Shown: positions 52,319 to 60,621, numbered from the stretch's first letter. The stretch is DNA of 64,000 nt from JAXGXT01 sp040772665 (GCA_040772665.1 JAXGXT010000001.1:248001-312000), one strand, 5' to 3'. A program made the numbers and translations. The notes: a model not told the origin generated them from the letters alone.

Positions 52319-53064
52319 TAAAACTAAGTAATGTAAAAAAATCTTACGACCAGGTTGAAATTGGGCCTATGAATATAGAAATCCCTAAGGCAGGCCTTAC
52401 CTCCCTTATAGGGCCAAACGGTGCAGGTAAATCCACAACACTTTTGATGATTGGCCGCCTTTTAAATATGGATGAAGGCATAATTCAAGTTGCAAATATG
52501 GATGTTTCACAGTCTAAATCAGAAGACTTGGCTAAGGTGCTGACAATTCTTCGCCAAGAAAATCATTTTGTAACAAGGCTGACTGTCAGACAGTTAGTTG
52601 GTTTTGGGCGATTTCCCTATTCAAAAGGCAGGCTTACAAAAGATGATGAAATAATTATTTCCAAATATATTGATTTTTTGGAGCTTACCGATTTGGAAAA
52701 CAGATATTTGGATGAACTTTCAGGAGGTCAAAGGCAAAGGGCATATGTTGCCATGGTGTTGTGCCAAGAAACGGAGTATGTGCTTTTGGATGAGCCTCTT
52801 AACAACCTTGACGTTGCCCGCTCTGTTCAGATGATGGAGCATTTAAAATATGCGGCAAATGAATTTGGAAGAACAATTTTAACGGTTATGCATGATATAA
52901 ACTTTGCCGCTAAATATTCTGACAGAATTTGCGCCATGAAAGATGGAGGCGTTGCCGCATTTGGAACAGTTGATGAAATTATGAAACAAGATGTTTTGAC
53001 CCATATTTTTGAAACGAAAATAGAAATTATTGACGGCCCTTACGGGCCAATTGCCATCTATTAA
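52315..53064 (+). CDS. Iron-siderophore ABC transporter ATPase (YclP-like)
   Basis: The protein has 249 residues. Walker A is GPNGAGKSTT near residue 33-42, Q-loop LRQENHF, signature LSGGQRQRAYVAMVL, Walker B EYVLLDEPLNNLD and H-loop MHDINFAAKYSD. All catalytic positions are intact. It energises import by the two preceding permeases. A ferric-siderophore role follows from the permeases, the binding protein and the operator. Confidence 0.94.
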   Translation: MIKLSNVKKSYDQVEIGPMNIEIPKAGLTSLIGPNGAGKSTTLLMIGRLLNMDEGIIQVANMDVSQSKSEDLAKVLTILRQENHFVTRLTVRQLVGFGRFPYSKGRLTKDDEIIISKYIDFLELTDLENRYLDELSGGQRQRAYVAMVLCQETEYVLLDEPLNNLDVARSVQMMEHLKYAANEFGRTILTVMHDINFAAKYSDRICAMKDGGVAAFGTVDEIMKQDVLTHIFETKIEIIDGPYGPIAIY

Positions 53065-53198
53065 AGGGCATTCACAAACAATGAATTTTTATGAAAATTA
53101 GCCAAATTCCGTCAGCCCAAGTTAAGGTAACCCTTGAAATTTGCCTTTACCAGATAGTTTTAAGAATTAAAAAAACCTTTGTTAAAACCCTTATATTT

Positions 53199-53239
53199 AA
53201 AGACATGGCTGTTGTTAAATTCAGCTATGTCTTTTTTTA
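53199..53239 (+). terminator. Terminator of the iron importer operon
   Basis: AAAGACAT and GCTG pair with CAGC and ATGTCTTT (one bulge), followed by a T-run. The rest of the 300-base gap before ytvI holds nothing I can support; a 61-codon reading frame there runs across this hairpin. Confidence 0.8.
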
Positions 53240-53367
53240 TGTGCATAATTGTGATATGATTTATCACAGAATATAATTTCGATAAATATAATATAACTTT
53301 ATAAAAACTATTTAAAAATCAATACGTAAATGTTTATGCCATGTAAAATAAAATTTCGGAGGAAAAA

Positions 53368-54441
53368 ATGGATTACAATAAGAAGAAAAACTTTATTATT
53401 GATACAGTATATACAACAATCATACTTGTTTTAACATATGTGTTTTTTAAGTATGGGGTGGGGCTTATTTCCCCTTTCGTATTTGCTTTTTTAATTTCTT
53501 CTTCCATAATAAAGCCGTCAAGGTTAATATCGAAACGCTTCAAACTTCCTCAAAAGCTTGTATCTATTGTTATGGTTTTAATTTTTTATGGCATTATAGG
53601 ATTTTTATTCTCCTTAGTGGGCATAAAAATTTATACAGCCGTTTCAAAGTTTGTTTCAAACCTGCCAAGCCTTTACGGAACTACAATAGAGCCTTTTTTA
53701 AACTCAATTTTTAGTTTTATGGGAGAAGGCATTTATTCCCTTGACCCATCCCTTGTAATGAGGCTTGACAGTTTTTCTTCAGAGCTTATTTCATCTTTGG
53801 GCGAGTTTATAAAAACTGTGTCAATGAAGGCAGTTTCTTCTGTTTCAAGCAGTGCCGCAAATGTGCCAAGCTTTTTTATAAAATTTTTAATTATGATAAT
53901 ATCCACCTTTTTCATATCGGCAGATTACGAAAACATAAACAAATTTATAGTAAAGCAGTTCCCTGAAAAATGGATGGAAGTTTTAATTCAGGCCAAAAGA
54001 TATGTTGTGGGAACATTATTTTCCTGTGTAAAGTCTTACGCAATTATAATATGCATCACTTTTATTGAAATTACAATAGGGTTAACAATTTTAGGAGTTA
54101 AAAACTCTGTCACAATTGCAGCTTTAATTGCAGTTTTTGATATTATTCCAGCTTTAGGAACAGGCGGAATTATGATTCCATGGGGAATTTATATGATTAT
54201 AAACGATAGACTTTCTTTGGGAATTGGCCTGCTTTGTGTATATATTGTTGTTACAATTGTGAGAAACTTTCTTGAGCCTAAGCTTGTGGGAAGTCAGATA
54301 GGGCTTCATCCCGTTGTTATGCTTATGGGGGTTTTTGTCGGTGTAAAGCTTTTTGGTGCAATAGGGCTTTTTGGACTTCCTATATTTATTTCGCTTATAA
54401 ATAACCTTAACAAAACAGGTGCAATCAAACTTTACAAATAA
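53368..54441 (+). CDS. ytvI: Sporulation membrane protein YtvI (AI-2E exporter superfamily)
   Basis: The protein has 357 residues with about eight membrane spans and the superfamily layout: two N-terminal pairs, a long soluble helical insert at about 90-170 (PSLYGTTIEPFLNSIFSFMG), then VFDIIPALGTGGIMIPWGIY, which contains the conserved Pro-Ala/Gly-rich turn, and RNFLEPKLVGSQIGLHPVVM. Length and motifs match YtvI of spore formers rather than TqsA. Its sporulation role is known by name only. CGGAGGAAAAA precedes the ATG. It is monocistronic. Confidence 0.85.
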   Translation: MDYNKKKNFIIDTVYTTIILVLTYVFFKYGVGLISPFVFAFLISSSIIKPSRLISKRFKLPQKLVSIVMVLIFYGIIGFLFSLVGIKIYTAVSKFVSNLPSLYGTTIEPFLNSIFSFMGEGIYSLDPSLVMRLDSFSSELISSLGEFIKTVSMKAVSSVSSSAANVPSFFIKFLIMIISTFFISADYENINKFIVKQFPEKWMEVLIQAKRYVVGTLFSCVKSYAIIICITFIEITIGLTILGVKNSVTIAALIAVFDIIPALGTGGIMIPWGIYMIINDRLSLGIGLLCVYIVVTIVRNFLEPKLVGSQIGLHPVVMLMGVFVGVKLFGAIGLFGLPIFISLINNLNKTGAIKLYK

Positions 54442-54520
54442 AATTAAAATGATGAATAAAAAGCCAAACCCTTTAAAAGTTCTATCATCATGCATATTCA
54501 TCCAAACCTTAGCATTATTA

Positions 54521-54566
54521 AAAAACAGAGAAGTTCAAGGTATAAACTTGTAACTTCTCTGTTTTT
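54521..54566. terminator. Bidirectional terminator between ytvI and a small minus-strand gene
   Basis: AAACAGAGAAGTT pairs perfectly with AACTTCTCTGTTT, with A-run before and T-run after. Confidence 0.85.
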
Positions 54567-54607
54567 AAGGTTTAACGCAAATTATAAAGTCTTACAGCTT
54601 TTAAAAC

Positions 54608-54793
54608 TTAATTGCCTTTACTGCTTAAAGGATTGGATTTATTTTCAAAAAATATATCATTAAGAGGTGCGGCTGTATTGTTGTCTGTGTATTGGCTCAT
54701 TTGCCTTATCATTTCATCAGACTCGCCGATTAAGTCGTTGGGTGAAAGTTTTTCTGTTTCTTTGGTTGTGCCCTTTTTCTTATTTTTATGCAT
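54608..54793 (-). CDS. Small hydrophilic protein, 61 residues
   Basis: The start is supported by a perfect AAAGGAGGG seven bases before the ATG and a terminator lies downstream. The sequence is Lys-, Asn-, Ser- and Glu-rich (KNKKKGTTKETEKLSPNDLI, then DEMIRQMSQYTDNNTAAPLN) with no Cys and no membrane span. Size and composition recall small spore-associated or cytosolic proteins of clostridia, but no family is recognised. Confidence 0.6.
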   Translation of the reverse strand: MHKNKKKGTTKETEKLSPNDLIGESDEMIRQMSQYTDNNTAAPLNDIFFENKSNPLSSKGN

Positions 54794-54852
54794 TATATAT
54801 TCCCTCCTTTAATAAATAGTATCTTCTAAAATAAATTTTGATATTCAGGAAT

Positions 54853-55049
54853 AAAAAACCGCCTGCTTTAAAATTAGCAGACGGTTTTGATAAATGCAAG
54901 CCTTGGGCTTTGCCCAAGGTTTGTCTTCAGTCTGAAACCACATATCTATGTGGTTTTAGCATAGGTAAAGGTCAATACTCTTTAAAATTTCAAGAGCTTG
55001 ACTTCATATACCTTTTACCGCTTGTCTTAAAATAAGCAGGCGGTTTTTT
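54853..55049. repeat. 197-bp element with 16-bp terminal inverted repeats
   Basis: The ends AAAAAACCGCCTGCTT (54853-54868) and AAGCAGGCGGTTTTTT (55034-55049) are exact inverted repeats, and each end also folds as its own hairpin. The interior carries module A pieces: CTTGGGCTTTGCCCAAGG, GTTTGTCTTCAGTCTG and AACCACATATCTATGTGGTT. No coding capacity. It looks like a non-autonomous miniature element or a composite terminator. Confidence 0.65.
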
Positions 55050-55057
55050 TAATAGTT

Positions 55058-55600
55058 TTAATATGCCGGTTCAATTATTCCGTAATTACCGTTTTTCCTT
55101 TTATAAATAACGTTAAAGTTATCTGTGCCTGAGTTTATAAAAACAAAAAAGTCATGTCCCAAAAGCTCCATCTGCATTACAGCCTCTTCAGCATCCATTG
55201 GTCTTAAATCAAACTGTTTTGTTTTTTCAAAAACAATTCCTGTTTCTTCATTCAAAAATTCCTCGGCAATTGGAATAGAATCATATTCTTCTTTAAGGAA
55301 GTTATTTTGACGTATCTTTGTTCTTATTCTTCCTTTATGTTTTACAATTTGGTTTTCAATAATATCTACAGCTTTGTCAAAAGCAGCCATCATATCATCT
55401 TGAACAACCTCCGCCCTTACTAAGCGTTTTGACATTGGTATGGTAACTTCGACTTTATGGTTTAGTTTTTCTGAGCTAACCTTTACGGTTGCAACTGCAT
55501 TTTCAGGGAAAAGCTTTTGAATTCTGTTAAGCTTGTTTTCGATTTTTTCCTTGGTTGAATCACTAAGAGAAATGTTTTTACCTTTGATGTTATAAATCAT
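55058..55600 (-). CDS. hpf: Ribosome hibernation promoting factor, long form
   Basis: The protein has 180 residues from the ATG at 55600 (GAAGGGGTTG upstream). The N-terminal RaiA/YfiA domain (about 1-100) has YNIKGKNISLSDSTKEKIEN and VEVTIPMSKRLVRAEVVQDD and binds the 30S decoding region. The C-terminal domain (about 120-180), with FDLRPMDAEEAVMQMELLGH and FNVIYKRKNGNYGIIEP, makes the dimer that joins ribosomes into 100S particles. In many Firmicutes this gene precedes secA; here it lies about 46 kb away. A good promoter and a DnaA-box-like cluster lie upstream. Confidence 0.95.
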   Translation of the reverse strand: MIYNIKGKNISLSDSTKEKIENKLNRIQKLFPENAVATVKVSSEKLNHKVEVTIPMSKRLVRAEVVQDDMMAAFDKAVDIIENQIVKHKGRIRTKIRQNNFLKEEYDSIPIAEEFLNEETGIVFEKTKQFDLRPMDAEEAVMQMELLGHDFFVFINSGTDNFNVIYKRKNGNYGIIEPAY

Positions 55601-55641
55601 AAAGACAACCCCTTCCAATAAGCACTTATGCTTATATGTGT

Positions 55642-55670
55642 ATTATAAAATCTTTTAAGATTTTTATCAA
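55642..55670 (-). promoter_or_regulatory. hpf promoter
   Basis: TTGATA, 17 bases, TATAAT on the minus strand; the -10 ends 41 bases before the hpf start. The spacer contains the palindrome AATCTTTTAAGATT. Confidence 0.75.
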
Positions 55671-55769
55671 TTGTAATAATATTATTATTCTGCAAAAAAG
55701 TTGAAAATCCTTTTTCCTCAAAAAAGTTTTTATAAAAAAAGAAAAAACTCTTTATTATACATAGATTTA

Positions 55770-55888
55770 AGTGGATAACTTTTTTAAATCCTATGTGGAT
55801 AGTGTGGATAACTTTGTGTATAACTTAAAAAACACTGGCATTATTATGTGGATAAGCCTGTTAATAAAAAGCTACATTATGTTGATAA
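55770..55888 (-). promoter_or_regulatory. Cluster of six DnaA-box-like sites beside an A/T-rich tract
   Basis: Read on the minus strand: TTATCCACA at 55803-55811 and 55847-55855 (perfect), TTATACACA at 55815-55823 (fits TTATNCACA), and one-mismatch forms at 55770-55778, 55794-55802 and 55880-55888. All six point the same way within 119 bases. The next 100 bases toward hpf are strongly A/T-rich. No dnaA or dnaN is in the window. It could be an origin-like or DnaA-titration site, or a DnaA-controlled promoter for hpf. Confidence 0.7.
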
Positions 55889-55935
55889 AAAACCAACAGC
55901 CCTTTTAGGCAAACAACCCTAATAATAATTTTAGC

Positions 55936-56451
55936 TTAAGAGCAAATCTTTTTTACAGCCGACTTATACGCTTTTAAATTTTCATCGTCATAGCAAACAA
56001 CAACAACCTTTTGAAAGTCAGGGTTTGCGTTAAGGAATGTGCATATTTCCCCGACTGCTATTTCAGCGGCTTCTTTTACGGGAAAACGATAAACACCTGT
56101 GCTTATAGACGGAAAAGCTATTGACTTAATTCCCTTTTCAAAAGTCAGTGCAAAAGAACTTCTGTAGCAAGAGGCAAGCAGCTCCGCCTCGCCCCAGTGA
56201 CCTCCTCGCCATATAGGCCCGGGTGTATGGATAACGTATTTTGCGTGAAGTTTATATCCTTTTGTTATTTTAGCACTGCCTGTTTCACAGCCGTTTAAAG
56301 TCTGGCATTCCAAAAGCAGTTCAGGGCCGGCGGCCTTATGTATGGCGCCGTCTACACCGCCGCCGCCTAAAAGGGAAGTGTTTGCTGCATTGACTATAGC
56401 ATCGGTTTTCATTTTAACAATGTCGCCTTTTATTATGGATAGTCTGTCCAT
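55936..56451 (-). CDS. Macrodomain protein (O-acetyl-ADP-ribose deacetylase type)
   Basis: The protein has 171 residues, a single macrodomain. It starts LSIIKGDIVKMKTDAIVNAA, then NTSLLGGGGVDGAIHKAAGP, which forms the ADP-ribose distal loop with the Asn/Asp/Gly residues of MacroD/YmdB enzymes, and FPSISTGVYRFPVKEAAEIA for the second phosphate loop. The family hydrolyses O-acetyl-ADP-ribose or removes ADP-ribose from proteins. A/GGGAG precedes the ATG. No sirtuin or ADP-ribosyltransferase is beside it. Confidence 0.92.
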   Translation of the reverse strand: MDRLSIIKGDIVKMKTDAIVNAANTSLLGGGGVDGAIHKAAGPELLLECQTLNGCETGSAKITKGYKLHAKYVIHTPGPIWRGGHWGEAELLASCYRSSFALTFEKGIKSIAFPSISTGVYRFPVKEAAEIAVGEICTFLNANPDFQKVVVVCYDDENLKAYKSAVKKICS

Positions 56452-56672
56452 TACATCATCTCCCTCCGTTAGGGCTTATATTTATTATAACCCTAAGCTT
56501 ATTCTATCTCTTTTTTTTAAGAGAGTAAAGTGTAAAATGATTGAAATTAGTATAAATGCTCTAAATTCATATAAAAATAAATGGTTTTTTTAGTATTGCC
56601 TTTAATATATTGAAAAAATACTGTATTTGTGTAAAAATATAATAAGTATATGAAAAAAAGGAGAAAACAAAC

Positions 56673-58031
56673 ATGGATAATCTAAAAGCTGTTATTCTTG
56701 CCGCAGGTGAAGGAACACGCATGAAAAGTAAAAAGCCAAAGGTTTTACATAAGGTTATGAACAAAACAATGGTTGAAAGAGTAATTCAAGCCGCTAAAGA
56801 TATAGGTGCAAATGACATTGCTGTTATTGTAGGGCATAAAGCCGAAGAAGTTAAAGCGGCCTTATCAACAGATGAAATAAAGTTTTTTGTTCAGGAAAAG
56901 CAGTTGGGAACAGGACATGCAGTTATGCAGGCTGAAGAATTTATTGATGAAAACAGCCACATAATAATACTTTACGGTGATACACCTTTAATAAAAAAAG
57001 AAACTCTTAAAAGCCTTATTGATTTTCATGAAAAAGAAAATAACGGAGTTTCCATAATTTCCGCTGTTGTTGAAGATTCTGCAGGCTATGGACACATTAT
57101 TAGAAATGCCAGCGGGGATTTTTTAAAAAATGTGGAATACAAAGACTGTAACGAAGAAGAAAAGCTTGTTAAAGAAATAAATACAGGAATTTATTGCTAT
57201 AAAGGCTCCTCATTAAAAAAGGCCCTTAAAAGCCTTACAAATAATAATTCCCAAGGTGAATACTATCTTCCTGACACTTTGGAGATAATATTAAAAAACG
57301 GCGAAAAGGTAAATGCCATGAATGCTCTTGATGTTACGGAATTTTTCGGTGTTAATTCAAGGGTTCAGCTTTCTGAGGCGGAGAGCATATTGAAAAACAG
57401 AATTAATAAAATGCACATGGAAAACGGAGTAACAATTACAGACCCGTCACAAACATATATTGAAGACAGCGTAACAATAGGCTGTGACACCATTATACAC
57501 CCCGGGACAATTTTAGAAGGGGAAACCCAAATCGGCGAAGACTGTGTAATAGGGCCTTACAGCAAACTTAAGGATATGATTATAGACAACAGCGTTACTG
57601 TGCAGTTTTCTACAGCAATCGAATCTTTTATAGGGGAAGGAACAACCGTCGGCCCTTATGCTTATATACGTCCCCAAAGCAAAATAGGGAAAAATGTAAA
57701 GGTTGGTGATTTTGTTGAAATTAAAAACTCGGTTATAGGTGATAACACCAAAATTTCACACCTTACATATATTGGTGACAGCGACGTGGGAGAAAGAATA
57801 AACTTCGGCTGCGGAACAGTTGTTGTTAATTATGACGGAAAGAAAAAATACAGAACCACCATTGAGGATGATGTTTTTGTTGGGTGTAATGCCAATCTTG
57901 TTGCCCCTGTTACACTTAAAAAGGGAAGCTATGTTGCGGCAGGCTCTACAATAACAAAGGATGTACCGGAAAAATCACTTGCTGTTGCAAGAAACAGACA
58001 GGTCAATTTGGAGGGTTGGACAAAAAAGTAA
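56673..58031 (+). CDS. glmU: Bifunctional UDP-GlcNAc pyrophosphorylase / GlcN-1-P acetyltransferase
   Basis: Makes UDP-GlcNAc, the first peptidoglycan precursor. The protein has 452 residues. The N-terminal uridyltransferase has LAAGEGTRMKSKKPKVLHKV, EKQLGTGHAVMQAE and YGDTPL. From about residue 250 onward a left-handed beta-helix of hexapeptides (VTIGCDTIIHPGTILEGETQ) leads to the acetyltransferase site with HLTYIGDSDVG and NFGCGTVVVNYDG. AAAGGAG precedes the ATG. prs follows on the same strand, the order conserved in Bacillus and many clostridia. Confidence 0.97.
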   Translation: MDNLKAVILAAGEGTRMKSKKPKVLHKVMNKTMVERVIQAAKDIGANDIAVIVGHKAEEVKAALSTDEIKFFVQEKQLGTGHAVMQAEEFIDENSHIIILYGDTPLIKKETLKSLIDFHEKENNGVSIISAVVEDSAGYGHIIRNASGDFLKNVEYKDCNEEEKLVKEINTGIYCYKGSSLKKALKSLTNNNSQGEYYLPDTLEIILKNGEKVNAMNALDVTEFFGVNSRVQLSEAESILKNRINKMHMENGVTITDPSQTYIEDSVTIGCDTIIHPGTILEGETQIGEDCVIGPYSKLKDMIIDNSVTVQFSTAIESFIGEGTTVGPYAYIRPQSKIGKNVKVGDFVEIKNSVIGDNTKISHLTYIGDSDVGERINFGCGTVVVNYDGKKKYRTTIEDDVFVGCNANLVAPVTLKKGSYVAAGSTITKDVPEKSLAVARNRQVNLEGWTKK

Positions 58032-58130
58032 GAGATTTGTCAAATAAGCTTGTTTTTTGGTTGATACAGGTGTAACATTAAATATGTATGAAAAAAACCG
58101 TGTTCAAAATTGTTGGGAGGAAATGTAATT

Positions 58131-59090
58131 ATGATGTATACAGGCAGAAGCAATATAAAAATCTTCTCTTGTAACGCCAATGCAGATTTAGCTAAGGCTA
58201 TTGCAGATAACCTTGGTCTTGACCTTGGAAAAAGTGAGGTTACACACTTTAGCGATGGAGAAATTTCAGTTAAGATAGACGAAACCATTAGGGGGGCAGA
58301 TGTGTTTATTATACAATCCACATCACAGCCTGTTAATAATAACCTTATGGAACTTCTTATTATGATAGACGCTATGAAAAGGGCGTCTGCTGAAAGAATT
58401 ACGGCTGTTATTCCTTATTACGGCTATGCCAGACAAGACAGAAAAGCAAGGGCCAGAGATCCGATCAGCGCCAAGCTTGTGGCAAACCTTATAACAACGG
58501 CAGGAGCAGACAGGGTTCTTACAATGGATCTTCATTGTGCACAAATTCAAGGGTTTTTCGATATTCCCCTTGACCACCTTGTAGGCATGCCTATTCTTTC
58601 AAACTTTTATCGTGAAAAATATGCAAAAGACCTTGAGGATTTTGTGATTGTTTCACCGGATTTGGGAAGCGTTGGCAGAGCCAGAGCTTTTGCAGAAAAG
58701 CTTGATGTTCCCATTGCCATAATTGATAAAAGAAGACCTCGTGCAAATGTTTCTGAGGTTATGAATGTAATAGGAAACATAGACGGCAAAAGAGTAATTC
58801 TTGTTGATGATATGATTGATACAGCAGGCACAATTGTTAATGCTGCCAATTCCCTTAAGGAAAGAGGCGCAGTTTCTGTTTCTGCATGCTGCACCCATGC
58901 TGTGCTTTCAGGCCCTGCCATTGACAGAATTCAAAATTCTGCAATAGAAGAGCTTGTTGTTCTTAACACAATTGCGCTTCCGAAAGAAAAGAAGATAGAA
59001 AAGATTACCGAGCTTTCAGTTTCAAAGATTTTTTCCGAGGCTATAAGCCGTATCCATGAAGGAACTTCTATTTCAAAGCTTTTTGACTAA
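58131..59090 (+). CDS. prs: Ribose-phosphate pyrophosphokinase
   Basis: Makes PRPP from ribose 5-phosphate and ATP for nucleotide, His and Trp synthesis. The protein has 319 residues from the ATG at 58131 (GGGAGGAA upstream; the second ATG at 58134 is equally possible). Signatures are FSDGEISVKIDE, the flexible ATP loop PYYGYARQDRKARARDPISA, DLHCAQIQGFFDIP and the PRPP loop RVILVDDMIDTAGTI. It lies about 100 bases behind glmU with a terminator after it, so it is likely the same transcript. Confidence 0.97.
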   Translation: MMYTGRSNIKIFSCNANADLAKAIADNLGLDLGKSEVTHFSDGEISVKIDETIRGADVFIIQSTSQPVNNNLMELLIMIDAMKRASAERITAVIPYYGYARQDRKARARDPISAKLVANLITTAGADRVLTMDLHCAQIQGFFDIPLDHLVGMPILSNFYREKYAKDLEDFVIVSPDLGSVGRARAFAEKLDVPIAIIDKRRPRANVSEVMNVIGNIDGKRVILVDDMIDTAGTIVNAANSLKERGAVSVSACCTHAVLSGPAIDRIQNSAIEELVVLNTIALPKEKKIEKITELSVSKIFSEAISRIHEGTSISKLFD

Positions 59091-59104
59091 ACAAAAGATT
59101 TTTG

Positions 59105-59139
59105 AACCCTGCCTTAAACTAAATTGAAGGCGGGGTTTT
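59105..59139 (+). terminator. Terminator of glmU-prs
   Basis: AACCCTGCCTT pairs with AAGGCGGGGTT (one T-G mismatch), followed by T. Confidence 0.75.
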
Positions 59140-59163
59140 GCCGTTAATGCCTAAGCATAAGCT

Positions 59164-59198
59164 AAAAGCCCCCATTTTCACTTGGAAAACAGGGGCTT
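59164..59198 (-). terminator. Terminator of tRNA-Arg
   Basis: On the minus strand AAGCCCC pairs with GGGGCTT, with inner TTTTCC/GGAAAA-type pairing, then TTTT, just past the tRNA 3' end. Confidence 0.65.
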
Positions 59199-59201
59199 AA
59201 A

Positions 59202-59275
59202 TATGCCCGATGCGATTCGAACGCACGACCCTCAGAGTCGGAGTCTGATACTCTATCCAGCTGAGCTACGAGCAC
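59202..59275 (-). tRNA. tRNA-Arg (anticodon CCG)
   Basis: A 74-nt cloverleaf. Acceptor GTGCTCG/CGGGCAT (two G-U type pairs), then T8-A9 and the D arm (GCTC/GAGT). The anticodon stem is TCAGA/TCTGA with loop CTCCGAC, so the anticodon is CCG and reads CGG. The T arm is GTGCG-TTCGAAT-CGCAT. The discriminator is A and no CCA is encoded, so CCA must be added. It lies alone between prs and spmB. Confidence 0.93.
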
Positions 59276-59324
59276 ATATTTTAAAGCCTTTATATTGTAA
59301 TTCTTTTATACAATTCTGTCAAAC

Positions 59325-59858
59325 CTATCTTCCGAAAAATTTAAGCACAATAAAATAAGACCCTATAACTCCTGCCAAATTAGCTATAACAGCTCCCTTT
59401 AGTGTATGCCTTGTGTCCTTAATTCCTATGCTCATAAAATAAACACTCATTGTATAAACTATTGTTTCTGTTGAGCACATCATTACACTGGCAACTCTGC
59501 CAGGAAAAGAATCCGGGCCCTGAATTTTAAAAATATCAGTTAAAAGCCCTGTTGCTCCCGAAGAAGAAAAGGCTTTCATAAGACTTAAAGAAATAACTTC
59601 CCCAGGGAAACCAAAAACATTGGCTAAAGGGGCAACGGTTCTTCCCAAAGCATCCAAAGCTCCGCTTTCACGTAAAACAGAAACCGCACACAAAAGCCCA
59701 ATAAGCGTGGGAAGTATGCCATAGACAGTGGCAAGTCCCTCCTTTGCCCCTTTAATAAAGGCATTATAAATATCCACCTTTTCAAGAAGCCCGTAAAGTA
59801 CCACTGCCAAAACAACAAAAGGCATAATAAGAGATGATATGTAAATAATTATTCCCAT
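59325..59858 (-). CDS. spmB: Spore maturation protein B
   Basis: A 177-residue membrane protein of the nucleoside-recognition/gate family with about five spans. Marker stretches are GAKEGLATVYGILPTLIGLL, LMKAFSSSGATGLLTDIF and VMMCSTETIVYTMSVYFMSI. In B. subtilis SpmA and SpmB act together in spore core dehydration and heat resistance. Its start lies within the end of spmA (10-base overlap), so the two are translationally coupled. Confidence 0.93.
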   Translation of the reverse strand: MGIIIYISSLIMPFVVLAVVLYGLLEKVDIYNAFIKGAKEGLATVYGILPTLIGLLCAVSVLRESGALDALGRTVAPLANVFGFPGEVISLSLMKAFSSSGATGLLTDIFKIQGPDSFPGRVASVMMCSTETIVYTMSVYFMSIGIKDTRHTLKGAVIANLAGVIGSYFIVLKFFGR

Positions 59859-60436
59859 TTTTTATTCCGCCTTTCATAACCTTTTGCAAATATAACTCCT
59901 GCGGCAGTTGAAATTGATGTGGCAATTATTGACGGAATAATAATCTCGCTTGGGTTAGAGCTCATATACTGTGCTCTTATTGCAATTATGTTAATTGATA
60001 TAAGCTGGACGGAAGACATATTTACAATTAAAAACATGCACATTGCATCACTTGCCGTTTTTTTATTTCTGTTAAGGCTTTGAAGCTCCTCCATGGCAAG
60101 AATGCCTGCTGGTGTTGACGCCCAGCCAAGCCCCAAAAAATTTGCGGCAAGGTTAGTTGCAATATGCCCTCTTGCCTTATGATTTTTTGGAACCGAAGGA
60201 AAAAGGAAGTCCATCACAGGGGAAAGACCTCGTGAAAGAGCTTTTATTATTCCGCTTTCTTCGGCAATTTTCATTATTCCGCACCAAAAAGCAATTATTC
60301 CGCAAATACTTATTGCAAGAGTGACCGCCTCCTTGCTTCCGCTTATTATTGCTGTAACAAGTTTATCCCCGTTTCCTGTTAAAATTCCAACCATAAACCC
60401 TATTAAAAGCATTCCTGACCATATAAAGTTAAGCAT
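59849..60436 (-). CDS. spmA: Spore maturation protein A
   Basis: The protein has 195 residues, the partner of SpmB in the same gate family. Visible marks are MLNFIWSGMLLIGFMVGILT, GIIAFWCGIMKIAEESGI, HIATNLAANFLGLGWASTPA and CMFLIVNMSSVQLI. It is a multi-span membrane protein expected in the forespore or mother-cell membrane during late sporulation. It is first of the spmAB pair. A ribosome binding site (AAGAGG) precedes the ATG. Confidence 0.93.
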   Translation of the reverse strand: MLNFIWSGMLLIGFMVGILTGNGDKLVTAIISGSKEAVTLAISICGIIAFWCGIMKIAEESGIIKALSRGLSPVMDFLFPSVPKNHKARGHIATNLAANFLGLGWASTPAGILAMEELQSLNRNKKTASDAMCMFLIVNMSSVQLISINIIAIRAQYMSSNPSEIIIPSIIATSISTAAGVIFAKGYERRNKKWE

Positions 60437-60546
60437 ATTACCTCTTTACAAATTCTTGTTATTATACTATAGTTACATAGTAGGTTATAAAAATATGCCT
60501 TTTTTTTCTTTTTTTCACAAAATTTAAGTGTTATGACACTTACATA

Positions 60547-60584
60547 TTGACAAAAATTGACAATCGTGCTATCTTATTTATGAT
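60547..60584 (+). promoter_or_regulatory. Promoter region of the AbrB-like gene
   Basis: Two TTGACA hexamers (60547-60552 and 60557-60562) lie ten bases apart. The second is 16 bases from TATGAT (60579-60584); the first is 17 from TATCTT (60570-60575). Confidence 0.6.
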
Positions 60585-60621
60585 GTATCATTTGGGATTA
60601 TTATAAGAAAGAGGTGCACAA

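Noticed and set aside
53091..53276. 61-codon plus-strand frame after the iron importer
   Set aside because: No ribosome binding site and it runs through the importer terminator hairpin.
55770..55888. Calling the DnaA-box cluster the chromosomal origin
   Set aside because: No dnaA, dnaN, rpmH or gidA nearby and most genes on both sides still run on the minus strand, so strand bias does not switch here; kept as a DnaA-site cluster only.
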